This document shows, piece by piece, positions 35,947 to 44,751 of a stretch of DNA of 64,000 nucleotides (position 1 is its first letter; each line of letters begins with the position of its first letter). Below the pieces are notes generated by a model. It worked only from the letters and a program-made list of their open reading frames with translations, had not been told where the DNA came from and ran no database searches. The stretch spans positions 124,001 through 188,000 of the forward strand of contig NZ_LMFZ01000049.1 in the NCBI RefSeq assembly GCF_001427305.1, written 5' to 3'. The DNA is from Duganella sp. Root1480D1. Its GTDB lineage: Bacteria > Pseudomonadota > Gammaproteobacteria > Burkholderiales > Burkholderiaceae_D. The translations under genes were made by a program, and so were the position numbers.

Positions 35947-37247
35947 ATATGATCCGCAAGCTCGACTCCACCCAGGACGACTTCCAGGAAACGCTCGACG
36001 CGTTGCTGGCCTTTGAAGCTGAAACCGACGATGCCATCGAAAGCGTGGTAGCGAAGATCATCGCCGACGTGCGCGCACGTGGCGACGAAGCCGTGCTGGA
36101 ATACACCAACCGCTTCGACCGCACCAAAGCCGCGTCGATGGCCGATTTCGACATTGGCCAGGCCGAAATGGAGGTAGCCCTGGCAGCGCTGCCAGCTGCG
36201 CAACGCAGCGCGCTGCAAACCGCTGCCGACCGCATCCGCGCCTTCCACGAGCGCCAGAAGCAGGAACTGCAAGGCTTCACCTATACCGAAGCCGACGGCA
36301 CTATCCTCGGCCAACGCATTACGCCGCTGGACCGCGTGGGTATCTACGTCCCTGGCGGCAAAGCTGCCTACCCATCGTCGGTGCTGATGAACGCCGTGCC
36401 GGCCAAAGTCGCCGGCGTGCAGGAAATCATCATGGTCGTGCCAACCCCGGACGGCGTGAAGAACCAGATGGTGCTGGCTGCGGCTGCGATTGCCGGCGTG
36501 ACGCGCGTGATCGGCATCGGCGGCGCGCAAGCCGTGGCGGCGCTGGCGCACGGCACGGAAACCATCCAGCCGGTCGACAAGATCGTCGGCCCGGGCAATG
36601 CCTACGTCGCATCGGCCAAACGCCGCGTGTTTGGCACCGTCGGCATCGACATGATTGCCGGCCCGTCCGAGATCCTGGTGATCTGCGACGGCACCACCGA
36701 CCCCGACTGGGTGGCGATGGACCTGTTCTCACAGGCCGAGCACGACGAGCTGGCGCAAGCCATCCTGCTGTGCCCTGACGCCGGCTATATCGCGCAAGTC
36801 GAAGCGAGCATCGCCAAGCTGCTGCCGGCCATGCCGCGCAAGGCCGTCATCGAAACCTCGCTGCGCGACCGCGGCGCGCTGGTGAAAGTGCGTGATATGG
36901 CGGAAGCCTGCGCCATCGCCAACAGCATCGCTGCCGAACACCTGGAAATTTCGGCCGAGAACCCGCAGCAGTGGGCCGACCAGATCCGCCACGCCGGCGC
37001 CATGTTCCTGGGCCGCTTCTCGTCCGAATCGCTGGGCGACTATTGCTGCGGCCCGAACCACGTGCTGCCGACTTCGCGCACCGCGCGCTTCTCGTCGCCG
37101 CTGGGGGTGTACGACTTCCAGAAGCGCTCTTCGGTGATCCATGTCAGCGAAGTCGGCGCTCAGACGCTGGGCAAGATCGCGGCCGAACTGGCTTACGGCG
37201 AAGGCTTGCAAGCCCACGCCCGCAGCGCGGAGTTGCGCTTGAAATGA
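35943..37247 (+). CDS. hisD: Histidinol dehydrogenase
   Basis: HisD catalyses the last two oxidations to histidine using NAD and a zinc ion. The 434-residue enzyme shows YVPGGKAAYPSSVLMNAVPA, the zinc-binding SQAEHDELAQA and the GPNHVLPTSRTARFSSPL signature. It overlaps both hisG and the downstream methyltransferase by 4 bp. Confidence 0.97.
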   Translation: MNMIRKLDSTQDDFQETLDALLAFEAETDDAIESVVAKIIADVRARGDEAVLEYTNRFDRTKAASMADFDIGQAEMEVALAALPAAQRSALQTAADRIRAFHERQKQELQGFTYTEADGTILGQRITPLDRVGIYVPGGKAAYPSSVLMNAVPAKVAGVQEIIMVVPTPDGVKNQMVLAAAAIAGVTRVIGIGGAQAVAALAHGTETIQPVDKIVGPGNAYVASAKRRVFGTVGIDMIAGPSEILVICDGTTDPDWVAMDLFSQAEHDELAQAILLCPDAGYIAQVEASIAKLLPAMPRKAVIETSLRDRGALVKVRDMAEACAIANSIAAEHLEISAENPQQWADQIRHAGAMFLGRFSSESLGDYCCGPNHVLPTSRTARFSSPLGVYDFQKRSSVIHVSEVGAQTLGKIAAELAYGEGLQAHARSAELRLK

Positions 37248-38116
37248 CGCATTCATCCCATCCTTGGAAAAACCAGGTCTTCCAAGAGGACGCGATGGCC
37301 GGACTGGCCCGCGTCCCGGATGGTTCCGTCGACCTGATCCTGACCGATCCGCCCTATAACCTGGGCAAGGATTACGGCAACACTTCCGACCAGCAGTCGA
37401 TGGAAGACTACCTGGCGTGGACCGAAGCTTGGATCGACGCGGCACTGCCGAAACTGAAGCCGAACGGCAGCCTGTACATCTTCCTGACCTGGCGCTACTC
37501 GCCGGAGATTTTCGTCATGCTGAAAAAGCGCATGACGATGATGAATGAAATTATCTGGGACCGCCGCGTGCCTTCCATGGGCGGCAGTACCCGCAGCTTT
37601 TCGTCGGTGCACGACACGATTGGTTTTTTCGTGCGCCGCAAGGATTACTACTTCGACCTCGACGCCGTGCGTATCCCGTATGACGCCGAAACCAAGAAAG
37701 CCCGTTCACGCTCGATCTTCGTCGGCGCGAAATGGCTGGAAGTGGGCTACAACCCCAAGGACCTGTGGAGCGTATCGCGCTTGCACCGGGAGCATGCGGA
37801 ACGGGTCGATCACCCGACGCAAAAGCCGCTGGAAATTATCGAGCGCATGGTCAAGGCCAGTTGCCCGCCGGATGGCGTGGTGATGGACCTGTTCATGGGC
37901 AGCGGGACGACCGCTGTTGCCGCGCGTCGCTGCGGGCGTGATTTTGTCGGCTTTGAGTTGAATCCGGAGTATTGCGACATAGCTCGGAGGCGCCTCGAGG
38001 CGCTAGCCGAAACCGGTAAACCGGTGTCGGACCCGCAGGGTCAGACACCTCCGCCACGCAGAGGGCGCAGGGCCAAATCGGCGCCCTTGCCCAGCGAGGC
38101 TTTAGAACAGGAGTAA
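37244..38116 (+). CDS. Orphan site-specific DNA methyltransferase (beta class)
   Basis: A 290-residue N6-adenine or N4-cytosine methyltransferase. The catalytic DPPY motif (residues 35-38) comes before the SAM-binding motif (MDLFMGSGTTAVAARR, about 225-240), the order of the beta class. No restriction gene is near. It sits between hisD and hisC with a 4-bp overlap on one side and contact on the other, so it is read within the histidine operon. Residues about 256-269 (TGKPVSDPQGQTP) are encoded by a REP element and are followed by a Pro/Arg-rich tail, so the natural C-terminus has been replaced or extended. The recognition sequence is unknown. Confidence 0.9.
   Translation: MTHSSHPWKNQVFQEDAMAGLARVPDGSVDLILTDPPYNLGKDYGNTSDQQSMEDYLAWTEAWIDAALPKLKPNGSLYIFLTWRYSPEIFVMLKKRMTMMNEIIWDRRVPSMGGSTRSFSSVHDTIGFFVRRKDYYFDLDAVRIPYDAETKKARSRSIFVGAKWLEVGYNPKDLWSVSRLHREHAERVDHPTQKPLEIIERMVKASCPPDGVVMDLFMGSGTTAVAARRCGRDFVGFELNPEYCDIARRRLEALAETGKPVSDPQGQTPPPRRGRRAKSAPLPSEALEQE
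38010..38049 (+). repeat. REP element copy 3 (inside the methyltransferase 3' end)
   Basis: The same head (ACCGGTAAACCG) and hairpin (GGTGTCGGACCC-GCA-GGGTCAGACACC, one mismatch) as copies 1 and 2 near the RAYT gene. It is read in the same frame and orientation as copy 1. Confidence 0.8.
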
Positions 38117-38121
38117 TGCAG

Positions 38122-39222
38122 ATGTCCCTCGACAGCCTTATCGCCAATACGATCCGCCAGGATGTGCGTTCCGACCACATCTACCATGTGCCGGATGCCA
38201 GCGGATTTATCAAGCTGGATGCGATGGAGAATCCATATGTGCTGCCGAGCCACCTGCATCATGAACTGGCGAACCGTATCGCCAGCGTCGCGCTGAACCG
38301 CTATCCGGTCGCCAGCTACGACACCATCAAGCAACGCATCCGGACCAAGCTGGGTGTACCGCAAGGCTATGACGTCATGCTGGGCAATGGCTCCGACGAG
38401 CTGATTGCCATCATGGCGCAAGCCTGCGCTTTGCAGCCGGCGGAAGGCCGCCGCGTCGTGATGATGGCGCCCGCGCCGTCTTTCGTGATGTTCCAGCGTT
38501 CGGCCATGGTGGCGGGCATGGACTTCGTCGGCGTACCGCTGAAGGCCGACCTGACGCTGGACCTGGCGGCCATGCTGGCAGCCATCGAACAGCACCAGCC
38601 TGCGCTGGTGTTCCTGGCCTACCCGAACAACCCGACCGGCAACCTGTTTGCTGCCGGCGATATCGAACAAGTCATCAATGCGTTGGGCGACAAGGGCCTG
38701 TGCGTGGTCGATGAAGCATATGAGCCATTTGCGCAACAAAGCTTCATGGGCCGCCTGCCTGAATTCCCCAACCTGATCGTCATGCGTACACTGTCGAAAC
38801 TTGGCCTGGCGGGCATCCGCCTTGGCTATATGTCGTGCGCGCCAGCCCTGCTGGAACAATTCGACAAGATCCGCCCACCCTACAACGTCAACGTCCTGAC
38901 CCAGGCCGCCGCCGAATTCTGCCTCGACCACCTCGAGGTGCTGAATGGGCAGGCCGCCCTGTTGCGCCAACAGCGCAGCGAGCTGTCGGCGGCACTGGCG
39001 GAATTGCCGGGTGTCAACGTTTTCCCCTCGGCGGCAAACTTTATCCTCATTCGCGTACCGAACTCCGACCAGGTTCATGCCAAACTGCTGGAGCGCAAGG
39101 TATTGATCAAAAATGTGGGTAGAATGCACAATGTACTGGCCAACTGCCTGCGCATCACGGTCAGCACGCCCGAGGAAAACGCAATCATGCTGGACGGCCT
39201 GAAAGCCGCCCTGGCGTCCTGA
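38122..39222 (+). CDS. hisC: Histidinol-phosphate aminotransferase
   Basis: HisC converts imidazole-acetol phosphate to histidinol phosphate with PLP. The 366-residue class II aminotransferase has FLAYPNNPTGN, DEAYEPFAQ and the PLP-lysine segment MRTLSKLGLAGIRLGY. AGGAG at 38109-38113 gives good spacing to this ATG; an in-frame ATG at 38116 overlaps the methyltransferase stop but is too close to that site. Confidence 0.95.
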   Translation: MSLDSLIANTIRQDVRSDHIYHVPDASGFIKLDAMENPYVLPSHLHHELANRIASVALNRYPVASYDTIKQRIRTKLGVPQGYDVMLGNGSDELIAIMAQACALQPAEGRRVVMMAPAPSFVMFQRSAMVAGMDFVGVPLKADLTLDLAAMLAAIEQHQPALVFLAYPNNPTGNLFAAGDIEQVINALGDKGLCVVDEAYEPFAQQSFMGRLPEFPNLIVMRTLSKLGLAGIRLGYMSCAPALLEQFDKIRPPYNVNVLTQAAAEFCLDHLEVLNGQAALLRQQRSELSAALAELPGVNVFPSAANFILIRVPNSDQVHAKLLERKVLIKNVGRMHNVLANCLRITVSTPEENAIMLDGLKAALAS

Positions 39223-39243
39223 AGCGAAACTCAAGAGCTTTTC

Positions 39244-39834
39244 ATGAACCGCACCGCAGAAATCACTCGCAACACCAGCGAGACCCAGGTCCGCGTTGCC
39301 ATCAACCTCGATGGCACCGGCGCCCAAAAGCTGAACACGGGCGTGCCTTTCCTCGACCATATGCTGGACCAGATCGCCCGCCACGGGCTGATCGACCTCG
39401 ATATCGAAGCCACCGGCGACACCCACATCGACAACCACCACACGGTGGAAGACGTGGGCATTACGCTGGGCATGGCGATCGCCAAGGCAATTGGCGACAA
39501 GAAGGGCATCCGCCGCTACGGTCATGCCTATGTGCCGCTGGATGAAGCGCTGTCGCGCGTCGTCATCGACTTTTCCGGTCGCCCGGGCATCGAATACCAC
39601 ATCCCGTTCACCCGCGCGATGATCGGCGCGTTCGACGTCGACCTGACGCTGGAATTTTTCCGCGGCTTCGTCAACCATGCCGGCGTCACGCTGCACATCG
39701 ACAACTTGCGCGGCACCAATGCACACCACCAGTGCGAAACGGTGTTCAAGGCTTTCGGCCGCGCCCTGCGCATGGCCAGCGAACTTGACCCGCGCGCTGC
39801 TGGCGCCATCCCGTCCACCAAAGGAAGCCTGTAA
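39244..39834 (+). CDS. hisB: Imidazoleglycerol-phosphate dehydratase
   Basis: A 196-residue monofunctional HisB, without the phosphatase domain found in enteric bacteria. The manganese-binding motifs FLDHMLDQIARHG, DNHHTVEDVG and NLRGTNAHHQCE are intact. It lies 21 bp after hisC. Confidence 0.97.
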   Translation: MNRTAEITRNTSETQVRVAINLDGTGAQKLNTGVPFLDHMLDQIARHGLIDLDIEATGDTHIDNHHTVEDVGITLGMAIAKAIGDKKGIRRYGHAYVPLDEALSRVVIDFSGRPGIEYHIPFTRAMIGAFDVDLTLEFFRGFVNHAGVTLHIDNLRGTNAHHQCETVFKAFGRALRMASELDPRAAGAIPSTKGSL

Positions 39835-39854
39835 CGACACACCGGCTGACTGAC

Positions 39855-40496
39855 ATGAAAAAAATCGTAGTAGTCGATTACGGCATGGGCAACCTGCGCT
39901 CCGTTGCGCAGGCATTGCGTGCGGTCGCGCCCGAAGCCGACGTAATGATTTCCGGCGATCCCGCCGCCATCGATGCCGCCGACCGCATCGTACTGCCCGG
40001 CCAGGGCGCCATGCGCGACTGCATGGGCAGTCTGCGTGAGTCGGGCGTGCAGGAAGCGCTGATGCGCGCTGCCGCGTCCAAGCCCATGATGGGCGTGTGC
40101 GTGGGCGAGCAGATGCTGTTCGACGCCAGCGAAGAAAACGGCAACACGCCGGGCCTGGGCCTGTTGCCAGGCAAGGTAGTGCGCTTCCAGCTCGAAGGCC
40201 AGGTGCAGGAAGACGGCTCGCGCTTCAAAGTGCCGCAGATGGGCTGGAACCAGGTGCGCCAGCGCGTGCCGCATGCCATGTGGGACGGCATTCCGGACAA
40301 TGCCTGGTTCTACTTCGTGCACAGCTACTTTGCGCAGCCGGAGATCGATGCGCAGAACGTCGGCGAGACCGTGTACGGTCAGCCGTTCTGCTGCGCGGTA
40401 GCCCGCGACAATATTTTTGCCACACAGTTCCACCCTGAAAAGAGTGCCGCCACCGGCCTGCAACTGTACAAAAATTTCATCCACTGGAATCCTTAA
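39855..40496 (+). CDS. hisH: Imidazole glycerol phosphate synthase, glutaminase subunit
   Basis: HisH releases ammonia from glutamine for HisF. The 213-residue class I amidotransferase has its nucleophile Cys82 in GVCVGEQMLF and the His-Glu pair in QFHPEKSA. The VGEQ context is a slight variant of the usual LGMQ. It lies 20 bp after hisB. Confidence 0.96.
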   Translation: MKKIVVVDYGMGNLRSVAQALRAVAPEADVMISGDPAAIDAADRIVLPGQGAMRDCMGSLRESGVQEALMRAAASKPMMGVCVGEQMLFDASEENGNTPGLGLLPGKVVRFQLEGQVQEDGSRFKVPQMGWNQVRQRVPHAMWDGIPDNAWFYFVHSYFAQPEIDAQNVGETVYGQPFCCAVARDNIFATQFHPEKSAATGLQLYKNFIHWNP

Positions 40497-40512
40497 CCTC
40501 AAGAACAACATC

Positions 40513-41277
40513 ATGCTGCTCATTCCTGCTATCGACCTCAAGGACGGTCACTGCGTTCGCCTGAAACAAGGCGATATGGAACTTGCAACCGTCTTCTCCG
40601 ACGACCCGGGCAAGATGGCCCGCCACTGGTTGGATCAGGGCGCGCGCCGCCTGCACCTGGTGGACCTGAATGGCGCCTTCGCCGGCAAGCCAAAGAACGA
40701 AGGCGCGGTGAAGTCCATCCTCAAAGCCGTGCAAGACTATGCGGAAGAATTCGACCTGCCTGAAATCCCGGTGCAACTGGGCGGCGGCGTGCGTGACCTC
40801 GACACCATCGAACGCTACCTCGACGACGGCATCAGCTACATCATCATCGGCACCGCCGCCGTGAAGAGCCCGGGCTTCCTGCAGGATGCCTGCGGCGCCT
40901 TCCCTGGCCACATCATCGTGGGCCTGGATGCCAAGGACGGCAAGGTGGCGACCGATGGCTGGAGCAAGCTGTCCGGCCACGAAGTGATCGACCTGGCGCA
41001 GAAGTTCGAAGGCTACGGCGTTGAATCGATCATCTACACCGACATCGGCCGCGACGGCATGATGGGCGGCGTGAACATCGAAGCCACCGTGCGCCTGGCG
41101 CAGGCAGTGCGCATCCCGATCATCGCCTCCGGCGGCCTGCATAACATCAGCGATGTGGAAGCCCTGTGCAAAGTGCAGGACGAAGGCATCGAAGGCGTGA
41201 TCTGCGGCCGTTCGATCTATGAAGGCACGCTGGACCTGGCTTCGGCGCAGGAACGTGCCGACGAACTTTCAGAGTAA
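40513..41277 (+). CDS. hisA: Phosphoribosylformimino-AICAR phosphate isomerase
   Basis: A 254-residue TIM-barrel isomerase. The N-terminal catalytic aspartate lies in LIPAIDLKDGHCVRLKQGD and the second in YTDIGRDGMMGG; the phosphate-binding loops VQLGGGVRD and ASGGLHN are present. The ATG at 40513 gives the standard N-terminus. Confidence 0.97.
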   Translation: MLLIPAIDLKDGHCVRLKQGDMELATVFSDDPGKMARHWLDQGARRLHLVDLNGAFAGKPKNEGAVKSILKAVQDYAEEFDLPEIPVQLGGGVRDLDTIERYLDDGISYIIIGTAAVKSPGFLQDACGAFPGHIIVGLDAKDGKVATDGWSKLSGHEVIDLAQKFEGYGVESIIYTDIGRDGMMGGVNIEATVRLAQAVRIPIIASGGLHNISDVEALCKVQDEGIEGVICGRSIYEGTLDLASAQERADELSE

Positions 41278-41282
41278 AGAAT

Positions 41283-42044
41283 ATGCTGGCTAAACGCATC
41301 ATCCCCTGCCTTGACGTGACCGATGGCCGCGTCGTGAAAGGGGTCAACTTCACCGAGCTGCGCGACGCTGGCGACCCGGTGGAAATCGCACGCCGCTACG
41401 ACGAGCAGGGCGCGGACGAACTGACCTTCCTCGACATCACTGCGTCGAGCGACAACCGCGACCTGATCCTGCACATCATCGAAGCCGTGGCATCGCAAGT
41501 CTTCATCCCGCTGACGGTGGGCGGTGGCGTGCGCAAGGTGGAAGACGTGCGCCGCCTGCTGAACGCCGGCGCCGACAAGGTGAGCATGAACACCTCCGCC
41601 GTGACCAACCCGCAACTGGTGTACGAAGCTTCGCAGAAGCACGGCAGCCAATGCATCGTGGTGGCGATCGACGCCAAGAACGTGGCGCCTGGGCGCTGGG
41701 AAGTGTTCACGCACGGCGGCCGCAACGCCACCGGCCTCGATGCAGTCGAGTGGGCACGCAAGATGGCGGAGCTGGGCGCGGGCGAACTGCTGTTGACCAG
41801 CATGGACCGCGACGGCACCAAGTCCGGCTTCGACCTGGGCCTGACGCGCGCGGTGAGCGATGCGGTCAACATCCCGGTGATCGCTTCCGGCGGCGTGGGC
41901 GGCCTGCAGGACCTGGCCGACGGCGTCAAGCTGGGCCATGCCGATGCAGTGCTGGCAGCCAGCATCTTCCACTACGGCCAGCACACCGTACAGGAAGCCA
42001 AGCAATTCATGGCGGCGCAGGGCATTCCCATGCGCCTTTCTTAA
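41283..42044 (+). CDS. hisF: Imidazole glycerol phosphate synthase, cyclase subunit
   Basis: HisF closes the imidazole ring and releases AICAR. The 253-residue TIM barrel has IIPCLDVTDGRVVKGVNF, LTVGGGVRKVEDVRRLL and the second catalytic aspartate in LLTSMDRDGTKSGFD. It starts 5 bp after hisA. Confidence 0.97.
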   Translation: MLAKRIIPCLDVTDGRVVKGVNFTELRDAGDPVEIARRYDEQGADELTFLDITASSDNRDLILHIIEAVASQVFIPLTVGGGVRKVEDVRRLLNAGADKVSMNTSAVTNPQLVYEASQKHGSQCIVVAIDAKNVAPGRWEVFTHGGRNATGLDAVEWARKMAELGAGELLLTSMDRDGTKSGFDLGLTRAVSDAVNIPVIASGGVGGLQDLADGVKLGHADAVLAASIFHYGQHTVQEAKQFMAAQGIPMRLS

Positions 42045-42061
42045 ACTTCGGGGAACACACA

Positions 42062-42487
42062 ATGGCTACCGCAATTGCAGCTAATGTCGCCAAAGCCAAA
42101 TGGCTGAACAAGGTGAAGTGGGACGAGCATGGCCTGGTGCCTGTCATCGCCCAGGAAGCCGGCAGCAACGACGTGCTGATGTTCGCCTGGATGAACCGCG
42201 ATGCGCTCTACAAAACCGTGGAGCTGGGCGAGGCCGTCTACTGGAGCCGCTCGCGCAAGAAGCTATGGCATAAGGGCGAAGAGTCCGGCCACGTGCAGAA
42301 AGTGCTGGAAATCCGCCTCGATTGCGACGAAGACGTGGTGCTGCTGAAGATCGAACAGGAAGGTTCGATCGCCTGCCACACCGGCCGCCACTCCTGCTTC
42401 TTCAACAAGTTCGAAAATGGCGATTGGCAGAACACCGAACCGGTGCTGAAAGACCCCGAAGAGATTTACGCGGAAGTGAAAAAATGA
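42062..42487 (+). CDS. hisI: Phosphoribosyl-AMP cyclohydrolase
   Basis: A 141-residue zinc enzyme opening the adenine ring of PR-AMP. Metal and catalytic segments LRLDCDEDVVLLKIEQ-like and ACHTGRHSCFFNKF are visible. It is separate from HisE, and its stop overlaps the hisE start by 4 bp. Confidence 0.96.
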   Translation: MATAIAANVAKAKWLNKVKWDEHGLVPVIAQEAGSNDVLMFAWMNRDALYKTVELGEAVYWSRSRKKLWHKGEESGHVQKVLEIRLDCDEDVVLLKIEQEGSIACHTGRHSCFFNKFENGDWQNTEPVLKDPEEIYAEVKK

Positions 42488-42813
42488 GCAATGTACTGGA
42501 CCGCGTGGCGGCCACCATCGAATCGCGCAAGGGCGGCGACCCGTCGTCCTCCTACGTGGCCAAGCTGTTTTCCAAGGGCGACGACGCGATCCTGAAAAAG
42601 ATCGGCGAGGAAGCCACCGAGACCGTGATGGCGGCGAAAGACGCCCGCGTCAGCGGCGATGCATCGAAAGTGCTGTACGAATGCGCCGACCTGTGGTTCC
42701 ATTCGCTGGTGCTGCTGGCGCAATTCGATTTGTCGCCGCAGCAGGTACTTGATGAGCTGGCGCGCCGTGAAGGTTTGTCCGGCCTCGAAGAAAAAGCATC
42801 CCGTAAGGAATAA
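42484..42813 (+). CDS. hisE: Phosphoribosyl-ATP diphosphatase
   Basis: A 109-residue all-helical pyrophosphohydrolase with SSYVAKLFSKGDDAILKKIG, the acidic EEATETVMAAKD and YECADLWFHSLVLLA, typical of HisE. It is coupled to hisI and followed after 2 bp by a HIT gene. Confidence 0.96.
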   Translation: MSNVLDRVAATIESRKGGDPSSSYVAKLFSKGDDAILKKIGEEATETVMAAKDARVSGDASKVLYECADLWFHSLVLLAQFDLSPQQVLDELARREGLSGLEEKASRKE

Positions 42814-42815
42814 AA

Positions 42816-43190
42816 GTGGAAAATTGCCTGTTCTGCAAGATTGCAGCAAAACAGATCCCGTCGAACGTGGTGCACGAAGACGACGACTTGATGGTGTTTA
42901 AGGACATCCACCCGGCCGCACCGGTACACTTGCTGATCATCCCGAAACTGCACCTGTCGACCTTGTCTGACTGCAAGCCGGAGCACACCGCCCTGCTGGG
43001 CAAGATGCTGGCGCTGGTGCCGCAACTGGCTGAGCAGCATGACATCGCCGTCACTTACGAGGCGGATGGCACCCCGACCCGCGGCTACAAGACCCTGATC
43101 AACAGTGGTCCGGATGGCGGCCAGGAGGTGTATCACCTGCATATGCACCTGTACGGCGGCCCGCGTCCATGGCGCGGCATGCGGACTTGA
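42816..43190 (+). CDS. hinT: HIT-family nucleotide hydrolase
   Basis: A 124-residue HIT protein with the active-site motif HLHMHL near the C-terminus and the N-terminal CLFCKIAAKQIPSNVV, close to HinT-type purine phosphoramidases. It starts with GTG, 2 bp after hisE, at the end of the histidine operon, where it is commonly found in betaproteobacteria. Confidence 0.92.
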   Translation: MENCLFCKIAAKQIPSNVVHEDDDLMVFKDIHPAAPVHLLIIPKLHLSTLSDCKPEHTALLGKMLALVPQLAEQHDIAVTYEADGTPTRGYKTLINSGPDGGQEVYHLHMHLYGGPRPWRGMRT

Positions 43191-43225
43191 GCTTATGACA
43201 GGCACATGACGGGGTGCGCTTCGCG

Positions 43226-43231
43226 TATACT
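43226..43231 (+). promoter_or_regulatory. Possible -10 element before tatA
   Basis: TATACT lies 33 bp before the tatA start in the 73-bp gap after the HIT gene. No convincing -35 stands at the right distance, so tatA may also be read from the upstream operon. Confidence 0.3.
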
Positions 43232-43263
43232 GTCCAAACTAACGTTTTTTTAGGGGTTTTGTA

Positions 43264-43488
43264 ATGGGTTCCTTTAGCATTTGGCACTGGCTGATTGTCC
43301 TCGTCATCGTGATGCTGGTGTTCGGCACCAAGAAACTGGGCAATATCGGCTCCGACCTGGGCAAGGCCGTCAAGGGCTTCAAGGATGGCGTCAAGGGCGC
43401 GGATGAAGACAAGCCTGCACCTCCACCAGCTCAGGTGACCGACAAAGGCACGATCGAGGTCGAAGCCAAGGAAAAGACCAAGCAGTAA
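43264..43488 (+). CDS. tatA: Twin-arginine translocase subunit A
   Basis: TatA forms the pore-like assembly that exports folded proteins. The 74-residue protein has a short N-terminal membrane helix (WHWLIVLVIVMLVFG), the conserved FGTKKLGNIGSDLGKAVKGF amphipathic helix and an acidic tail. Confidence 0.97.
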   Translation: MGSFSIWHWLIVLVIVMLVFGTKKLGNIGSDLGKAVKGFKDGVKGADEDKPAPPPAQVTDKGTIEVEAKEKTKQ

Positions 43489-43494
43489 TCAGCA

Positions 43495-43992
43495 ATGATC
43501 GACCTCGGTCTTACCAAAATCGCCGTCATCGGGGTAGTGGCCCTGGTCGTCATCGGTCCGGAAAAGCTGCCCAAGGTGGCGCGCATGGCCGGGACGCTGT
43601 ACGGCCGCGCCCAGCGCTACCTGAACGACGTCAAATCCGAAGTCTCGCGCGAGATGGAGCTGGATGAGCTGAAGAACCTGCGCAAGCAGGCCGAGGAAGC
43701 TGCCAGCACCTTCAAGGACGAGATGGAAAATTCCATCGGCAAGGATATGGCGGAGGTGGAGGCGGCGCTGCGCGACCAGCCAACGACCACCCCGGCGCTG
43801 GACCTGTACACCCCGACCAGCGAAGACATGGCGCGCAAGGCCAAGGACTTCCGCCGCAAACGCGTGGTGCGCAGCTCGGCCGTGCCGCTGTGGTACAAGC
43901 AGCAGGCAGGCGTCCGCACCCACGTCATCTCCGGCGCGGCGCGCATGAAGCGCCACCGCCCCGGCAGCCGCAAGAACGCATCGTTTTTCTAA
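43495..43992 (+). CDS. tatB: Twin-arginine translocase subunit B
   Basis: TatB joins TatC in the receptor complex for twin-arginine signal peptides. The 165-residue protein has an N-terminal membrane helix with the conserved glutamate/proline (VVIGPEKLPKVARMAG) and a long charged amphipathic helix. It starts 6 bp after tatA and abuts tatC. Confidence 0.96.
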   Translation: MIDLGLTKIAVIGVVALVVIGPEKLPKVARMAGTLYGRAQRYLNDVKSEVSREMELDELKNLRKQAEEAASTFKDEMENSIGKDMAEVEAALRDQPTTTPALDLYTPTSEDMARKAKDFRRKRVVRSSAVPLWYKQQAGVRTHVISGAARMKRHRPGSRKNASFF

Positions 43993-44751
43993 ATGAGTCA
44001 ACAAGAACCCGTCGAAGAGACCTTCATCAGCCATCTGGTTGAGCTGCGCGACCGCCTGGTCAAGGCCAGCATCTGCATCGCGGTGATGACGGCCCTGATT
44101 GGCTTCGGCATCGGCCCATCCAGGATCTATGACCTGATCGCCGCGCCGATGATCGCCGCCATGCCGGTGGGCTCGAAGATGATCGCCACCAGCGTGATCT
44201 CGCCCTTCCTGGTGCCGATGAAGGTGACGCTGCTGTTCGGCTTCATCCTGTCGCTGCCGTGGGTGCTGTACCAGATGTGGGCCTTCGTGGCGCCCGGCTT
44301 GTACCAGCATGAAAAGCGCCTGGTGGCGCCGCTGGTGATTGCCTCGTCCACGCTGTTCATGGCGGGCGTGGCGTTCTGTTATTTCCTGGTGTTCGGCAAG
44401 GTGTTCGCCTTCATCAACCAGGTGTCGCCGACCTCGATTGCGGTGATGCCGGATATCGAGAACTACCTCGACTTCGTCATGTCGATGTGTCTGGCCTTCG
44501 GCTGCGCGTTTGAAGTACCGGTGGTGGTGGTAGTGCTGGTACGTATGGGGCTGGTGTCGGTCGCCAAGCTGCGCGAGTGGCGCGGTTACGTGATCGTGGC
44601 CGCTTTCGTGATCGCCGCCATCGTGACCCCGCCTGATATCGTCAGCCAGTTCTCGCTGGCCGTTCCGATGTGGCTGTTGTTTGAGATTGGCGTGATCCTG
44701 TCGCCGATGTTCGTCAAAGCCACCACGGCGCCAGAAGAAAAAGCGGACTAA
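43993..44751 (+). CDS. tatC: Twin-arginine translocase subunit C
   Basis: TatC recognises twin-arginine signal peptides. The 252-residue protein has six membrane helices and the cytoplasmic N-terminal signature FISHLVELRDRLVKA. The conserved YQMWAFVAPGLYQHEKR loop is present. Its end overlaps the convergent downstream gene by 4 bp. Confidence 0.97.
   Translation: MSQQEPVEETFISHLVELRDRLVKASICIAVMTALIGFGIGPSRIYDLIAAPMIAAMPVGSKMIATSVISPFLVPMKVTLLFGFILSLPWVLYQMWAFVAPGLYQHEKRLVAPLVIASSTLFMAGVAFCYFLVFGKVFAFINQVSPTSIAVMPDIENYLDFVMSMCLAFGCAFEVPVVVVVLVRMGLVSVAKLREWRGYVIVAAFVIAAIVTPPDIVSQFSLAVPMWLLFEIGVILSPMFVKATTAPEEKAD

Noticed and set aside
37244..38116. A complete restriction-modification system
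   Set aside because: Both neighbours are histidine genes and no endonuclease or specificity gene is present, so only an orphan methyltransferase is claimed.
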